A DNA stretch of 64,000 nt from Marinomonas sp. SBI8L (GCF_001624705.1 NZ_JSEO01000004.1:186001-250000); one strand, 5' to 3'; shown: positions 36,893-46,437, numbered from the stretch's first letter. Notes: generated by a model from the letters alone, not told the origin. Numbers and translations are program-made.

Positions 36893-36917
36893 TTGAAGAT
36901 ATGTATTTAATCTTCAA
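36893..36917. promoter_or_regulatory. Candidate LysR operator
   Basis: TTGAAGAT (36893-36900) and ATCTTCAA (36910-36917) form a perfect 8-bp inverted repeat with a 9-bp AT-rich spacer, between a LysR gene and the divergent oxidoreductase gene. Size and position fit a LysR recognition site; no experimental basis. Confidence 0.6.
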
Positions 36918-36972
36918 TACTGGCATTAACTCGAATACAGCCTAAAAGGCAAAATACACAGGGAATAAGACA

Positions 36973-37959
36973 ATGAATGAAAGCATTAAAACTCAAATGA
37001 AAGCCGCCTTTATCAATCAATATGGAAGCCATGAAAACTTACAAGTTGGCACACTCGATACACCTCAAATTAATGCCGACCAAGTCTTAATCAAGGTCGC
37101 AGCAGCCGGTGTAAACCCAGTTGATTTTCACATTCGTAACGGGATGCTAGCAGGAACTGACACCCACCAGCTTCCCCTTGTATTAGGCTGGGATTTAGCC
37201 GGTGAAGTGGTTCAAATAGGCAATGATGTCAGTGGCATCAACCTTAACGATCAGGTATTTGCTTTCACTGATATCGGCAAACAAGGCACTTATTCTGAGT
37301 ATGTGGCAGTTGATGCCGAATTAGTAAGGTCAAAGCCGAATAAGCTTAATATGCAGCAAGCCGCAGCCGTCCCTTTAGCAGCAGTAACAGCTTGGCAAGC
37401 TCTTACCCGAGACGCAGGGCTCAACTTAGAAAATGCCAAAGACAAAAAAGTCTTTATTCAAAACGCATCAGGGGGTGTGGGTGGCTTTGCTGTACAAATT
37501 GCTCACTATCTTGGAGCTCATGTCATCGCTAGTGCATCAGGCGCAAAAGAAGCCTATGTTAAAAGTTTAGGAGCCGATGAGTTTATTGATTATAAAACAC
37601 AAGATTTTAGCGAACTTGTTGAAGAAGTAGACATAGTATTAGCAGCCATTGGCGGTCAAGAAAATCTCGTCAAATCATTAGATGTGATAAAACCTAACGG
37701 CCAACTTATTTCAACCTTAGATGAGCTCCCAGAAGGTACTCAAGTTACCAATAATATCCAGTTTACGCGTATGTGGGTAAAAACTAACGGAAATGATCTT
37801 GGCAAAATTGCAGAGCTAATCGATGCAGAAAAAATCACAGTGCATCTGGACTCTGTTTATCCACTAGAAGAAGTGAAAGCAGCCCATCAGCGCAGTGAGG
37901 CAGGTAAAGCGACAGGAAAGATAGTACTCAATATTGCAGCATATGAATATGCTGATTAG
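36973..37959 (+). CDS. NADP-dependent MDR oxidoreductase (quinone oxidoreductase-like)
   Basis: A 328-residue medium-chain dehydrogenase/reductase without catalytic zinc ligands. N-terminal MKAAFINQYG, GVNPVDFHIRNGMLAG, LPLVLGWDLAGEVVQIG, and the nucleotide-binding loop VFIQNASGGVGGFAVQIAHYLG (AxxGxxG type) around residue 160. This subgroup reduces quinones or enones. A later in-frame ATG (36997) would give a shorter protein starting MKAAF; AGGGAA lies before the first. Divergent from a LysR gene, its probable regulator. Confidence 0.85.
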   Translation: MNESIKTQMKAAFINQYGSHENLQVGTLDTPQINADQVLIKVAAAGVNPVDFHIRNGMLAGTDTHQLPLVLGWDLAGEVVQIGNDVSGINLNDQVFAFTDIGKQGTYSEYVAVDAELVRSKPNKLNMQQAAAVPLAAVTAWQALTRDAGLNLENAKDKKVFIQNASGGVGGFAVQIAHYLGAHVIASASGAKEAYVKSLGADEFIDYKTQDFSELVEEVDIVLAAIGGQENLVKSLDVIKPNGQLISTLDELPEGTQVTNNIQFTRMWVKTNGNDLGKIAELIDAEKITVHLDSVYPLEEVKAAHQRSEAGKATGKIVLNIAAYEYAD

Positions 37960-37975
37960 AAGTTAAAGCTGAACC

Positions 37976-38012
37976 AAAGCCAGCGATTATTATTCAACCA
38001 GTCGCTGGCTTT
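37976..38012. terminator. Bidirectional terminator, oxidoreductase / usp
   Basis: AAAGCCAGCGA (37976-37986) pairs with TCGCTGGCTTT (38002-38012) around a 15-nt loop, between convergent genes. Confidence 0.8.
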
Positions 38013-38037
38013 ATCGTACCAAAAGATCACAACCCAA

Positions 38038-38481
38038 TCAGTGTCTGATCACAAATACAGAGCACTTAGCATGACGCACAACTCTATCTGCATTTGAACC
38101 AATAAAGTAACTTGAGAAACCAGGTTTTTTGGACATTAAAATAATAGCATCAACATCGAGTGCTTTGGCCTGTTTTAATATCTGTTCATGAACACTACCT
38201 TGTTGGGTATGACATTTAATTGCAGACACTTCTTTCTCAGAAAAAGTATTTTGAATGAAAGCCATTAAAGACGCTATTGCAAATTTCACTTCTTCTTTAT
38301 GGTGCCTGATATTTTGCTCCTCCAGTTGCTGGGTACTAATACCTTGCTCTAAGTTAGGGTCAGCATAAAACAAACAAATCTGACCGCCCTCTTGATCTAA
38401 CACTTCAAAGGCTGCTTTCAGCAAGTAAGGCACTTGCTCATTGTGGGCAATATCAAAAGCGACGAGTATTTTTTTAAACAT
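38038..38481 (-). CDS. UspA-family universal stress protein (TeaD-like)
   Basis: A 147-residue Usp domain starting MFKKILVAFDIAHNE. Near the C-terminus the ATP-binding pattern GFSSYFIGSNADRVVRHAKCSVFV (G-x-x-G-x9-G-S) is present in the form GSNADRVV. It follows dctM by 3 bp and so belongs to the TRAP operon. In Halomonas elongata the equivalent gene teaD encodes an ATP-binding Usp that modulates the TeaABC transporter; a similar role is inferred here. Confidence 0.88.
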   Translation of the reverse strand: MFKKILVAFDIAHNEQVPYLLKAAFEVLDQEGGQICLFYADPNLEQGISTQQLEEQNIRHHKEEVKFAIASLMAFIQNTFSEKEVSAIKCHTQQGSVHEQILKQAKALDVDAIILMSKKPGFSSYFIGSNADRVVRHAKCSVFVIRH

Positions 38482-38484
38482 AAC

Positions 38485-39807
38485 TCACCCCATGACCTTA
38501 TTAGGTAACCAAAGAATAATATCTGGAAACACCATACATAAAATAAGTACAGTCAAATTGAGCAAAATAAACGGCGTGACAGATTTATAGATCTCCCCCA
38601 TGCCCACATTAGCTGGAGCAATACCTTTTAGGTAAAACAAAGCAAACCCATAGGGAGGTGTTTGTACTGCAATTAAGATATTGATGATCATCAGGATGCC
38701 AAACCATATAGGGTCATATCCTAATCCTACGGCTATTGGAGTAAATAATGGTGCGCACATTAAAACAATAATGAATTCATCTATGATAAAACCTAAGAGC
38801 AGCATAATAATTTGAAACATTATGATGATCATAATCGGTGGAAGGTTTAAGCCATCGGTAAAATTAGCAACCATGGACTGAACCCCCATCAATAGATGGA
38901 AATTACTAAATACCGATGCCCCAAAGATAACCCACATTGCGACACTGACTAAAATTGCCGTTTGAATCCCAGCAGATCGAAACATATCTAGCTTAAATCG
39001 CTTAAAAACAATCGCTAACAAGATAGCTCCAACAACACCGATTGCTCCTGATTCGGTAGGGGTAGCAATACCAGTAATAATACTGCCAAGTACAGTGACG
39101 ATCAGCAAAATTGAAAATAATCCATCTCGTAAAATGCGAAACTTCTGCTTAGGGGTTTGCTCTTCATAATCATTTTGTTCTAAATCTAGAGGCGCTTTAT
39201 CCGGGTTGATTTTACAACTGATCACGACATAGCAAATTAGCAACAGAATCATCAATAATGCAGGTACCATGGCCCCTAAGAACATACGGCCAATGGAGTT
39301 TTGAGTTGCAGCAGCAAACATAATCATTGGAATACTTGGAGGTATTAATATCCCTAAACCACCACCAGCCATGATAACCCCCAAAGCCATGCGTCTATCA
39401 TAACCACGCTCTAGCATAGGTCTTAAGGCGATACTGCCTGAGGTCATAATGCCTGCCCCAATAATGCCGACCATGGCACCTATCATGGAACAAACACCTA
39501 TTACGCTAATGGCTAACGAGCCTCGTACTTTGCCAATCACTAATTGACTGGCATTAAACATGGCATCACCAATGCCGGACTTAGTAAGTAGCTGCCCCAT
39601 ATAAATATAAAGAGGAATGGCAAGTAGGATAAAGCTAAAGTAAGTTGCCTCTAAAGTAGTGGGAATGACATTAAAGATACCTTCTCCCCATGTCATATAG
39701 CCTATTCCCATGGCAATACCGCCCAAAGCTAATCCCACAGGCGCACCTAGTGCAAAAAACACTAAAATGCATAAAAGCAGAATGCCGGTTAACATCTCAA
39801 TAGCCAT
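38485..39807 (-). CDS. dctM: TRAP transporter large permease (DctM)
   Basis: The 440-residue ion-coupled membrane subunit of a TRAP transporter, with about 12 hydrophobic segments. Conserved DctM blocks include IPLYIYMGQLL, GAMVGIIGAGIMTSGSIALRPM, GGGLGILIPPSIPMIMFA, and AVQTPPYGFALFYLKGI near the end. The sequence looks closest to the FcbT3-like (COG4664) branch rather than C4-dicarboxylate DctM. It overlaps dctQ by 11 bp. Substrate not determinable from sequence. Confidence 0.92.
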   Translation of the reverse strand: MAIEMLTGILLLCILVFFALGAPVGLALGGIAMGIGYMTWGEGIFNVIPTTLEATYFSFILLAIPLYIYMGQLLTKSGIGDAMFNASQLVIGKVRGSLAISVIGVCSMIGAMVGIIGAGIMTSGSIALRPMLERGYDRRMALGVIMAGGGLGILIPPSIPMIMFAAATQNSIGRMFLGAMVPALLMILLLICYVVISCKINPDKAPLDLEQNDYEEQTPKQKFRILRDGLFSILLIVTVLGSIITGIATPTESGAIGVVGAILLAIVFKRFKLDMFRSAGIQTAILVSVAMWVIFGASVFSNFHLLMGVQSMVANFTDGLNLPPIMIIIMFQIIMLLLGFIIDEFIIVLMCAPLFTPIAVGLGYDPIWFGILMIINILIAVQTPPYGFALFYLKGIAPANVGMGEIYKSVTPFILLNLTVLILCMVFPDIILWLPNKVMG

Positions 39808-40351
39808 CTGTTTCTGCCTCTTTTAATTCGATTAATATATTTCCAGTAATTAACTCATAAAGATTTAGCAAGATATCTCTTATGAACTGCACAATAAAAA
39901 GGCCACAGGCAAGCATGACCATAAGCCAAAAATGATACATAGGCGGAGCCCACTCACTTTGACGACGGTAATCAAATTCAATGGCTTCTAGATATTTTTC
40001 ATAACCCGTATCTAGCATCACAAGTAAAAAGAAAATACCTAGTGAAAATGAGCAAATGTTAAAAATGCATTTTGTTTTTTGTGATACCTGTATATACAAG
40101 ATATCGACATTAATATGTGACTTTTGTTGTTGAGCATAGGCTCCACCAAGTGCAGCCATATAACCAAACATAAAAAGAGATAAATCGTAGGCCCAAATAG
40201 TAGGCGCACCAAGGAAGTAACGAGAAAACACTTCAAATGCCACAATGGCAGCAATCAAAGGCATAAGAAAAGACGCTGTTTTACCAAATAGCATGACAAT
40301 AAGATCGATACTAAGACACAGCCTTTTTATTAGAATAATAAACATTGGCAT
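39797..40351 (-). CDS. dctQ: TRAP transporter small permease (DctQ)
   Basis: A 184-residue four-helix membrane subunit that pairs with DctM. Hydrophobic segments at about 10-35, 50-75, 90-120 and 135-160, with the family pattern VFSRYFLGAPTIWAYDLSLF and a QQKSHINVDILY loop. Lies between dctP (66-bp gap with a hairpin) and dctM (11-bp overlap). Confidence 0.9.
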   Translation of the reverse strand: MPMFIILIKRLCLSIDLIVMLFGKTASFLMPLIAAIVAFEVFSRYFLGAPTIWAYDLSLFMFGYMAALGGAYAQQQKSHINVDILYIQVSQKTKCIFNICSFSLGIFFLLVMLDTGYEKYLEAIEFDYRRQSEWAPPMYHFWLMVMLACGLFIVQFIRDILLNLYELITGNILIELKEAETDGY

Positions 40352-40372
40352 TACCCAAGGATTTTAAGACAT

Positions 40373-40407
40373 AAAAAAAGTCAGAGATGCCTATAACACC
40401 TCTGACT
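40373..40407 (-). terminator. Intra-operon terminator-like hairpin between dctP and dctQ
   Basis: On the minus strand AGTCAGAG pairs with CTCTGACT around a 13-nt loop and is followed by seven T. It lies 10 bp after the dctP stop and before dctQ. It probably lowers permease expression relative to the binding protein rather than ending the operon. Confidence 0.75.
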
Positions 40408-40417
40408 AAATACCCTG

Positions 40418-41440
40418 CTAAAGATCTTGTTTAAGAATATCGATTAACTGCTTACTATATTTATCTTTCGCAGCATACTCATCCCATAAACCAGAGCCAG
40501 CTTGCGCCCACGCTTGTTTATCTTGATCACTAGCAGCAGGGCTCCATTTTAGCCCTTGAGAAATCATCATCTCTAAGGCTTCTGATTCCCATTGTCTTGA
40601 TTTTTCTAGTTGTTTTTGTGCATGAATCTCAGTCGCTTTTCTAACCGCTGCTTTTAAATCATCAGGTAACTTTCTCCATGCGCCACGGTTCACCACAATG
40701 GGTAGAACTTGTGCTCCAGCAAGCGGCAATGGGTACATATACTTTGCAACTTCCACATGATTACCATCTCTATGATCAATCAAGTTACTGCCAATCGAGC
40801 CATCAATTACCCCTGTTGCCAAACTGGTATAGATCTCGCTCCATGCCAAAGAAACAGGTGAAGCCCCAAGGTTTCTCAAAAATTTACCGTAAGCACCTGG
40901 CGCCCTAATCTTCATACCTTTAAAATCTTCTACAGACTGAATTGGTTCTTTCGTAATGATATAAACAGGTGGCTGAATATAAGGCTCTAACCACACCATA
41001 CCCTGTGATCCATAAGCTTTTTCAAGCACTTCACCCCAACCTTTTTTATGGAATAAAGCATACAGTTCACCAGCATCCTCAGTACCACCAGGCAAACCTA
41101 TTTCAACAACGCCAGCAGGTAGCTCTCCTGCATGCATAGACTGAAAAGGGGCTCCCATCGTAATTAATCCTGATTTTACTGCCCCCAATAAACCCGAGGT
41201 TCCCACGCCTTCACCAGAATAAAGTGTTTGTACCTTAATCTTTCCTTCAGATAAGCGCTCGATATCTTTGCCTAATCCTTCATAAAGCTCACCAAAAGCG
41301 GTACCACGGCTATATAAATTACTAAAGCGCCAATTATGATCGGCAGCGGCAAGGTCAGTAGCAATAACGCTCAACCCCAAAGTAAGGGCTAAAGTGGAAG
41401 TCGCTAGTTTTGATTTGATTTTTTTCACATTGTCTAACAT
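40418..41440 (-). CDS. dctP: TRAP transporter periplasmic substrate-binding protein (DctP)
   Basis: A 340-residue extracytoplasmic receptor: signal peptide ending near LAAADHNW. The DctP core includes SVEDFKGMKIRAPGAYGKFLRNLG in parts (FKGMKIRAPG contains the conserved Arg that binds the ligand carboxylate) and AWSEIYTSLATGVIDGSIGS. Ligand is probably an organic acid, but identity is unknown. First gene of the dctP-dctQ-dctM-usp operon, divergent from a LysR gene. Confidence 0.92.
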   Translation of the reverse strand: MLDNVKKIKSKLATSTLALTLGLSVIATDLAAADHNWRFSNLYSRGTAFGELYEGLGKDIERLSEGKIKVQTLYSGEGVGTSGLLGAVKSGLITMGAPFQSMHAGELPAGVVEIGLPGGTEDAGELYALFHKKGWGEVLEKAYGSQGMVWLEPYIQPPVYIITKEPIQSVEDFKGMKIRAPGAYGKFLRNLGASPVSLAWSEIYTSLATGVIDGSIGSNLIDHRDGNHVEVAKYMYPLPLAGAQVLPIVVNRGAWRKLPDDLKAAVRKATEIHAQKQLEKSRQWESEALEMMISQGLKWSPAASDQDKQAWAQAGSGLWDEYAAKDKYSKQLIDILKQDL

Positions 41441-41708
41441 TTGTTTTTATCCTCATGTGATGCATTTGTCATGATCTGTTTCAAGAGGATGATCCCATAA
41501 GAAATTTCAAGGATAAATTTGACCAAATACACGTAAAGGTTTAGTTTTCAATACCTATAAGGGGGTATAAATTATTTCTAATTCACTTATTCTTTCCCCT
41601 TAAAAAGACTAACTATCAGGCTGGTATCAAAAGCTATTATCCAATCGACCCAATGACTTTCTGTGCAATCTAATAGGTATAAATATATCTATCCAAGAGA
41701 CATAAAAA
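41441..41708. promoter_or_regulatory. Divergent TRAP / LysR intergenic region with inverted repeat
   Basis: ATACC (41551-41555) and GGTAT (41564-41568) form a short inverted repeat with an 8-bp spacer, in the gap between the TRAP operon and the LysR gene. It could be a LysR site; the palindrome is short, so support is weak. Confidence 0.4.
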
Positions 41709-42653
41709 ATGACAGCAAACAACACTGCCCTTGGCCAAATCAGTGATATAGAACTCAAGCAACTTAGAGTGTTTAAAGCCGTAGTTGATTGCGGTGGCTT
41801 TGCGGCAGCAGAAACGACACTCAACATCAGTCGGCCTAACATCAGTAATCATATTGCTAACCTTGAGACTCGAATCAACTTGGTGCTTTGCAAAAGAGGA
41901 CGTGCAGGATTTGCTTTGACGGAAGAAGGGGCTGTAGTTTATCAACAAACCAAAAAGCTGTTGGAGTCATTTGAAGACTTACGTAACACCATCAATAACT
42001 TAAGCCAAACGCCTTCTGGGCAATTAAATATTGCACTAAGTGATACCTTAAGCCTTGATAGTCGCTGCAAATTACCACAAATTATCGATCAATTTTGCTT
42101 AAACGCCCCTAGCGTTGAGCTATCGACTTTTGTAGAGAGCATGAATGAAATTGAGCGCAAAGTACTGAATGATGAAATGGATATCGGCTTTATTCCTTAC
42201 CATAGACACCTTGAGGGCTTAGCTTATACCCATCTTTTTACAGATTATAATTACTTATACTGTGGTAGAACTCACCCTTTATATTCAGTCAAAGACGAAG
42301 ACTTGACCGAATCTATGATAAATGAAGCTAGAGCCATACATGCTGGTCTCAAGCCGCATCAAGAAGTCTATAAGAATCTTAGTAAGATGAGCCTTGCTGG
42401 CACCTCATATAACTACGAATCCCGCATAGCTATGGTTTTATCAGGACACTATATTTGCTTTTTACCAGAAGCGGTTGCCGAACCACACATTGCTCTAGGT
42501 GAATTAAGAGCCTTAAGAAAAGATATAAAAAACTTCCCACTTGGCATTGCTGTCATTTGTAAGAAGGAAGTAAATAAAAACCGAGCTAAAGAGCTCTTTT
42601 TAAAAGCTATTTCAGAGGTTTTTGAAGGCATAGATCTTCAAAAACCATACTAA
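41709..42653 (+). CDS. LysR-family transcriptional regulator next to TRAP operon
   Basis: A 314-residue regulator: winged helix with IELKQLRVFKAVVDCGGFAAAE and TLNISRPNISNHIANLETRI, then the effector domain (about 95-300). Divergent from dctPQM-usp by 268 bp, so control of that transporter is the natural inference. No strong terminator after it was found before the convergent oxidoreductase gene. Confidence 0.88.
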   Translation: MTANNTALGQISDIELKQLRVFKAVVDCGGFAAAETTLNISRPNISNHIANLETRINLVLCKRGRAGFALTEEGAVVYQQTKKLLESFEDLRNTINNLSQTPSGQLNIALSDTLSLDSRCKLPQIIDQFCLNAPSVELSTFVESMNEIERKVLNDEMDIGFIPYHRHLEGLAYTHLFTDYNYLYCGRTHPLYSVKDEDLTESMINEARAIHAGLKPHQEVYKNLSKMSLAGTSYNYESRIAMVLSGHYICFLPEAVAEPHIALGELRALRKDIKNFPLGIAVICKKEVNKNRAKELFLKAISEVFEGIDLQKPY

Positions 42654-42706
42654 AAGTACCTATCAAGTCACCTTCCCCATGATGAGAAAAAGGGGCATTT
42701 TTTAAC

Positions 42707-43807
42707 CTAATGAGACGATGAAACAGATAATACCAATTTACCTATGTAGGTTTTATTTAAGAAATCGGTTTGCGCTTCTTTAATCTGCTTTAATTCATAC
42801 ACCTTGGAAACCAGAGGTTTGATCTCACCATCGTTGATATAACGGACCAAGTTTTCAAACACTGAGGACGGCTGAAAAGTACAACCATAATAGGTTAAAT
42901 CTTTTAAGTAGAGTGTACGCACATCCATCTCGACGATAGGCCCAGCAATGGCACCTGCTACCGTATAACGACCGCGCACCTTAAGCACATCAATCAGTTC
43001 AGACCAGCTATCTCCAGCAACAAGGTCTATCACTACATCAACAGATTCATGGGCTTGGTGCAATAAAATGCTTTCTTCTCTTGCTAGCACTTTATCTGCC
43101 CCCACGGCTAACACGCTTTCTGCTTTGGACTTAGCACAAACGGCAATCACCTTAGCACCACGACGTTTTGCTAATTGAATCGCTGCTGAACCGACACCAC
43201 CAGACGCCCCGGTTATTAAGACGGTATCTGTTTCATTTACTTGTACCCTATCTATCATGTTTTCGGCAGTTGAATAAGCACAAGGGAAAGAAGCCAACTC
43301 AGTACTACTAAGGCTTGAATTAACTGGGTAACACTCATGTGCTAAAGCTTTAGTATATTGAGCAAAGCTACCGTTGCATTCAGAGCCCATGGTAATGCTT
43401 TTAAGTTCACCATTCTGATTTAGATTTTGCTGCATAGGTCTAATAAGAATGCGCTCACCAATACGGCTTGTATCAACCCCGGAGCCCACTGCAATAATTT
43501 CACCACAGCAATCTGCCCCTTGTATAAGAGGAAATTTTAAAGGCTCTCCAGACCAACTGCCATCATCCGCGTTATCCGTTAAGCCGTCTTCCGCTACCTG
43601 ATTCGTATCGCCTGTCACCGTTTTTGAATACCAACCAATGCGAGTATTTATGTCTGTATTGTTAATTCCTGCGGCATGCACTTTAACTAAGACTTCATTT
43701 TCAGCAGGCACAGGCAAAGGGAGCTTGTCTCTATATTCCAATTTTTCTAGCCCACCATGGCTAGTCAAAACAACCCCTTCCATAAACCCTTTTGCTAAAT
43801 CAGACAT
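42707..43807 (-). CDS. MDR alcohol dehydrogenase-like oxidoreductase
   Basis: A 366-residue zinc-type MDR family protein. It has LKFPLIQGADCCGEIIAVGSG, the cofactor loop VLITGASGGVGSAAIQLAKRRGA near residue 195 (GxSGGVGSA), and QPSSVFENLVRYINDGEIKPLVSK near the end. An insertion around residues 60-85 (GDTNQVAEDGLTDNADDG) lengthens the catalytic domain. The structural-zinc Cys cluster is absent. Reductase of quinone or aldehyde/enone substrates is likely. Divergent from a LysR gene with a perfect operator-like palindrome between. Confidence 0.85.
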   Translation of the reverse strand: MSDLAKGFMEGVVLTSHGGLEKLEYRDKLPLPVPAENEVLVKVHAAGINNTDINTRIGWYSKTVTGDTNQVAEDGLTDNADDGSWSGEPLKFPLIQGADCCGEIIAVGSGVDTSRIGERILIRPMQQNLNQNGELKSITMGSECNGSFAQYTKALAHECYPVNSSLSSTELASFPCAYSTAENMIDRVQVNETDTVLITGASGGVGSAAIQLAKRRGAKVIAVCAKSKAESVLAVGADKVLAREESILLHQAHESVDVVIDLVAGDSWSELIDVLKVRGRYTVAGAIAGPIVEMDVRTLYLKDLTYYGCTFQPSSVFENLVRYINDGEIKPLVSKVYELKQIKEAQTDFLNKTYIGKLVLSVSSSH

Positions 43808-43888
43808 ACATCACCTCAAAATTTAATTGCTTTATTAATAGAGAATATAAAGGCAGAATAATTAAGACAAACTAATATTTTTAATTAA

Positions 43889-43911
43889 CTAGTTCAGAAA
43901 TATTGAACTAG
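43889..43911. promoter_or_regulatory. Candidate LysR operator
   Basis: CTAGTTCA (43889-43896) and TGAACTAG (43904-43911) form a perfect 8-bp inverted repeat with a 7-bp spacer. The inner TCA-N7-TGA fits the T-N11-A LysR pattern. It sits between a LysR gene and a divergent oxidoreductase gene. Confidence 0.65.
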
Positions 43912-43939
43912 GTTTATTTTGATAAAACTAGAGAAACCT

Positions 43940-44806
43940 ATGTCCCCTATTTTAGATTTAGACCTACTTAGAACCTTTGTGGCCATAGTCAAAACAGGCC
44001 AGTTAAAGTTAGCAGCCGAAACCGTTTCTCGCTCTCAAGGTGCTGTGAGTATGCAGCTTAAACGTTTGGAAGAAGTCACTGGCAAACAATTATTAATTCG
44101 TAACAACCAAGACTTAAAGCTCACCCAAGCAGGCATAAAACTATTAAGTTACAGCGAGCAACTGCTTAGCCTTAATCATCAAGCTGTGCAGGCGCTTACC
44201 GTAAAAGAGGAAAAAAGCCATCTCACCTTTGGCATCCCAAGTGATTATGCTCAAGATTTTATTCGTCATTTCATGCCCCTGCTAAAAAGCGAACTCCCCT
44301 TGTTAGATGCCAAGGTAATCTGTGATTCAAGCCGCAATTTGCGTAAACGAATAAAAAATGAAGAAATTGATATTGCGATAGTGACAGGGGAAGGCGCCAA
44401 AACAAGCGCAAGCTCCCTTTGGATTGAACCCTTGATTTGGGCAGCACCCCACGGCTTTGATTTAAAGGCTTATGAAGAGATACCTTTAGCAAGTTTCGAG
44501 CAAGACTGCATGATTAAAGACATTGCCAAGCAAAGCATGAAAGAAAGCAAACGAGTCTTTAAAACCAGTTTTGAAAGCCCTGTATTAGAAAACCTCGTGG
44601 CTGCGGCTGAAGCAGGATTAGGCATCGCACTTCTGCCCACTTCCCTAGTGAATGAAAACCGCCTGCAATCCCTAGAGACTTTATCCCTGACTCAGAAGGT
44701 AATCTCGACAGAGATAATCCACTCAACCAACCTCGCCAGTGAATTAGTGCAAAGCATTTCATCTGCATTTAAAAAGGCCGAAAAAAAGCGCACGTCAATG
44801 CAATAA
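43940..44806 (+). CDS. LysR-family transcriptional regulator
   Basis: A 288-residue regulator from the ATG at 43940 (MSPILDLDLLRTFVAIVKTG); a TTG seven codons earlier is less likely and lies close to the palindrome. Helix-turn-helix LAAETVSRSQGAVSMQLKRLE, then an effector-binding domain. It is divergent from the MDR oxidoreductase gene across a 23-bp perfect palindrome, its probable autoregulatory and target site. Its terminator overlaps the last codons. Confidence 0.87.
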   Translation: MSPILDLDLLRTFVAIVKTGQLKLAAETVSRSQGAVSMQLKRLEEVTGKQLLIRNNQDLKLTQAGIKLLSYSEQLLSLNHQAVQALTVKEEKSHLTFGIPSDYAQDFIRHFMPLLKSELPLLDAKVICDSSRNLRKRIKNEEIDIAIVTGEGAKTSASSLWIEPLIWAAPHGFDLKAYEEIPLASFEQDCMIKDIAKQSMKESKRVFKTSFESPVLENLVAAAEAGLGIALLPTSLVNENRLQSLETLSLTQKVISTEIIHSTNLASELVQSISSAFKKAEKKRTSMQ

Positions 44807-44821
44807 CATTGAGTGCGCTTT
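44785..44821. terminator. Bidirectional terminator, LysR / ahpF
   Basis: AAAGCGCAC-TCAATG pairs with CATTGA-GTGCGCTTT with a single bulged base and a 6-nt loop; it overlaps the 3' end of the LysR gene and serves both convergent genes. Confidence 0.8.
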
Positions 44822-44838
44822 GTTCTTTATAACGCCTT

Positions 44839-46437
44839 TTAAGCCACGGCTTCTTCAGCCTCAGTCACAGGTACCGATGTTCTAATTAAGTGATCAAAAG
44901 CCCCTAATGCTGCGGTAGCACCGGCGCCCATGGCGATAATGATTTGCTTATAAGGTGTGGTTGTCACATCCCCAGCAGCAAAGACACCTGGCATAGACGT
45001 CTGGCCTCTCGCATCTATTTCGATCTCACCTCGATCAGATAAATCAACACGACCTTTTAAGAAATCAGTATTAGGCAACAAGCCTATCTGAACAAAGATA
45101 CCTGCAAGCGCTACTTTGTGAGAGTCGCCTGTTAGCCTGTCTGTGTAAGTTAGGCCATTGACTCTTGCACCATCACCTAGCACCTCAGTTGTTGCTGCAT
45201 TTTTGATGATGGTCACATTGCTTAAAGAGCGTGCTTTTTGTAACAAGACTTCATCGGCACGCAACACATCAGAGAATTCCAGCACAGTCACGTGCTCTAC
45301 AATACCTGCAAGGTCAATCGCGGCTTCTATTCCAGAGTTACCGCCACCAATGACAGCCACTTTTTTGCCTTTGAATAATGGCCCATCACAGTGTGGGCAG
45401 TAAGCTACGCCTTTCCCCTTGTATTCGGCTTCTCCTGGCACGTTCATTTCACGCCAACGCGCCCCTGTCGCTAAGATAACTGATCGGCTTTTTAGCACAG
45501 CGCCACTTTCTAACGTCACTTCAACTAAACCAGAATTACTCTCTTGAGCACTCACTATATTGGCCGCTCTTTGGGTTTTAACCAGATCAACATCGTAATC
45601 TAAAACGTGCTGCTCAAGGTTTGCGACAAGCTTAGGGCCGTCGGTTGCTTTCACCGAAATAAAGTTCTCTATCGCCATGGTATCACTGACTTGTCCGCCA
45701 AAACGCTCTGCCACCACGCCGGTACGAATCCCTTTACGAGCAGCATAAATGGCTGCAGCAGAACCCGCTGGACCACCACCCACAACAAGCACTTCATAAG
45801 CTTCTTTTTTCGATAGTGCCTCTGCTTGTTTCTTCTCTGCTCCTGTGTCTAATTTGTTCACGATTTCTGCCAAGGTCATACGTCCTTGACCGAATAATTC
45901 ACCGTTAGCGAAGACAGCTGGTACCGCTAAAATGTTGCGTTCTTCCACCTCTTTCGGGAACAAGGCACCATCTATCATGGTGTGGCTAATATTTGGATTT
46001 AGCACAGACATCAAGTTAAGCGCTTGAACCACTTCAGGACAATTCTGGCAAGAGAGAGAAATATAAGTTTCCAGTTTAATCTCACCTTCTAGTAAAAGAA
46101 TCTGATCTAGAATCGCTTGTTCTTCTTTTGCTGGGTGTCCACCCGCTTGCAACAAGGCCAATACTAAAGAGGTAAACTCATGACCCATTGGAATGCCCGC
46201 AAAAGCAACCCTTGCCGCTTCTTCATTGGCAGGTTGAATTGACATTAAAGGAGCACGTTCTGTGTCTAGTTGCGTTTCAAGCAAACTAATCTGGTCAGAC
46301 ATTCCTGCAATTTCTCTCGCTAGCTCAACCAGTTCTGTCGATTTATCTGAGTTATCTAGATTGACACGAATGCTCACCGGGCGAATGATTTTTGTTAAGT
46401 AAGCTGATAACTGAGTTTTAATTGATTGATCCAACAT
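44839..46437 (-). CDS. ahpF: Alkyl hydroperoxide reductase subunit F
   Basis: A flavoprotein disulfide reductase that recycles AhpC with NADH. In 532 residues: N-terminal double thioredoxin-fold domain (about 1-200) with redox [11 protein letters not shown]-binding [19 protein letters not shown] near 217; the active-site [14 protein letters not shown] and [12 protein letters not shown] disulfide; NAD-binding [18 protein letters not shown]; and the C-terminal [14 protein letters not shown]. Length is like E. coli AhpF (521). Normally directly downstream of ahpC; here a 1.6-kb opposite-strand cassette separates them. Confidence 0.95.
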   Translation of the reverse strand: MLDQSIKTQLSAYLTKIIRPVSIRVNLDNSDKSTELVELAREIAGMSDQISLLETQLDTERAPLMSIQPANEEAARVAFAGIPMGHEFTSLVLALLQAGGHPAKEEQAILDQILLLEGEIKLETYISLSCQNCPEVVQALNLMSVLNPNISHTMIDGALFPKEVEERNILAVPAVFANGELFGQGRMTLAEIVNKLDTGAEKKQAEALSKKEAYEVLVVGGGPAGSAAAIYAARKGIRTGVVAERFGGQVSDTMAIENFISVKATDGPKLVANLEQHVLDYDVDLVKTQRAANIVSAQESNSGLVEVTLESGAVLKSRSVILATGARWREMNVPGEAEYKGKGVAYCPHCDGPLFKGKKVAVIGGGNSGIEAAIDLAGIVEHVTVLEFSDVLRADEVLLQKARSLSNVTIIKNAATTEVLGDGARVNGLTYTDRLTGDSHKVALAGIFVQIGLLPNTDFLKGRVDLSDRGEIEIDARGQTSMPGVFAAGDVTTTPYKQIIIAMGAGATAALGAFDHLIRTSVPVTEAEEAVA

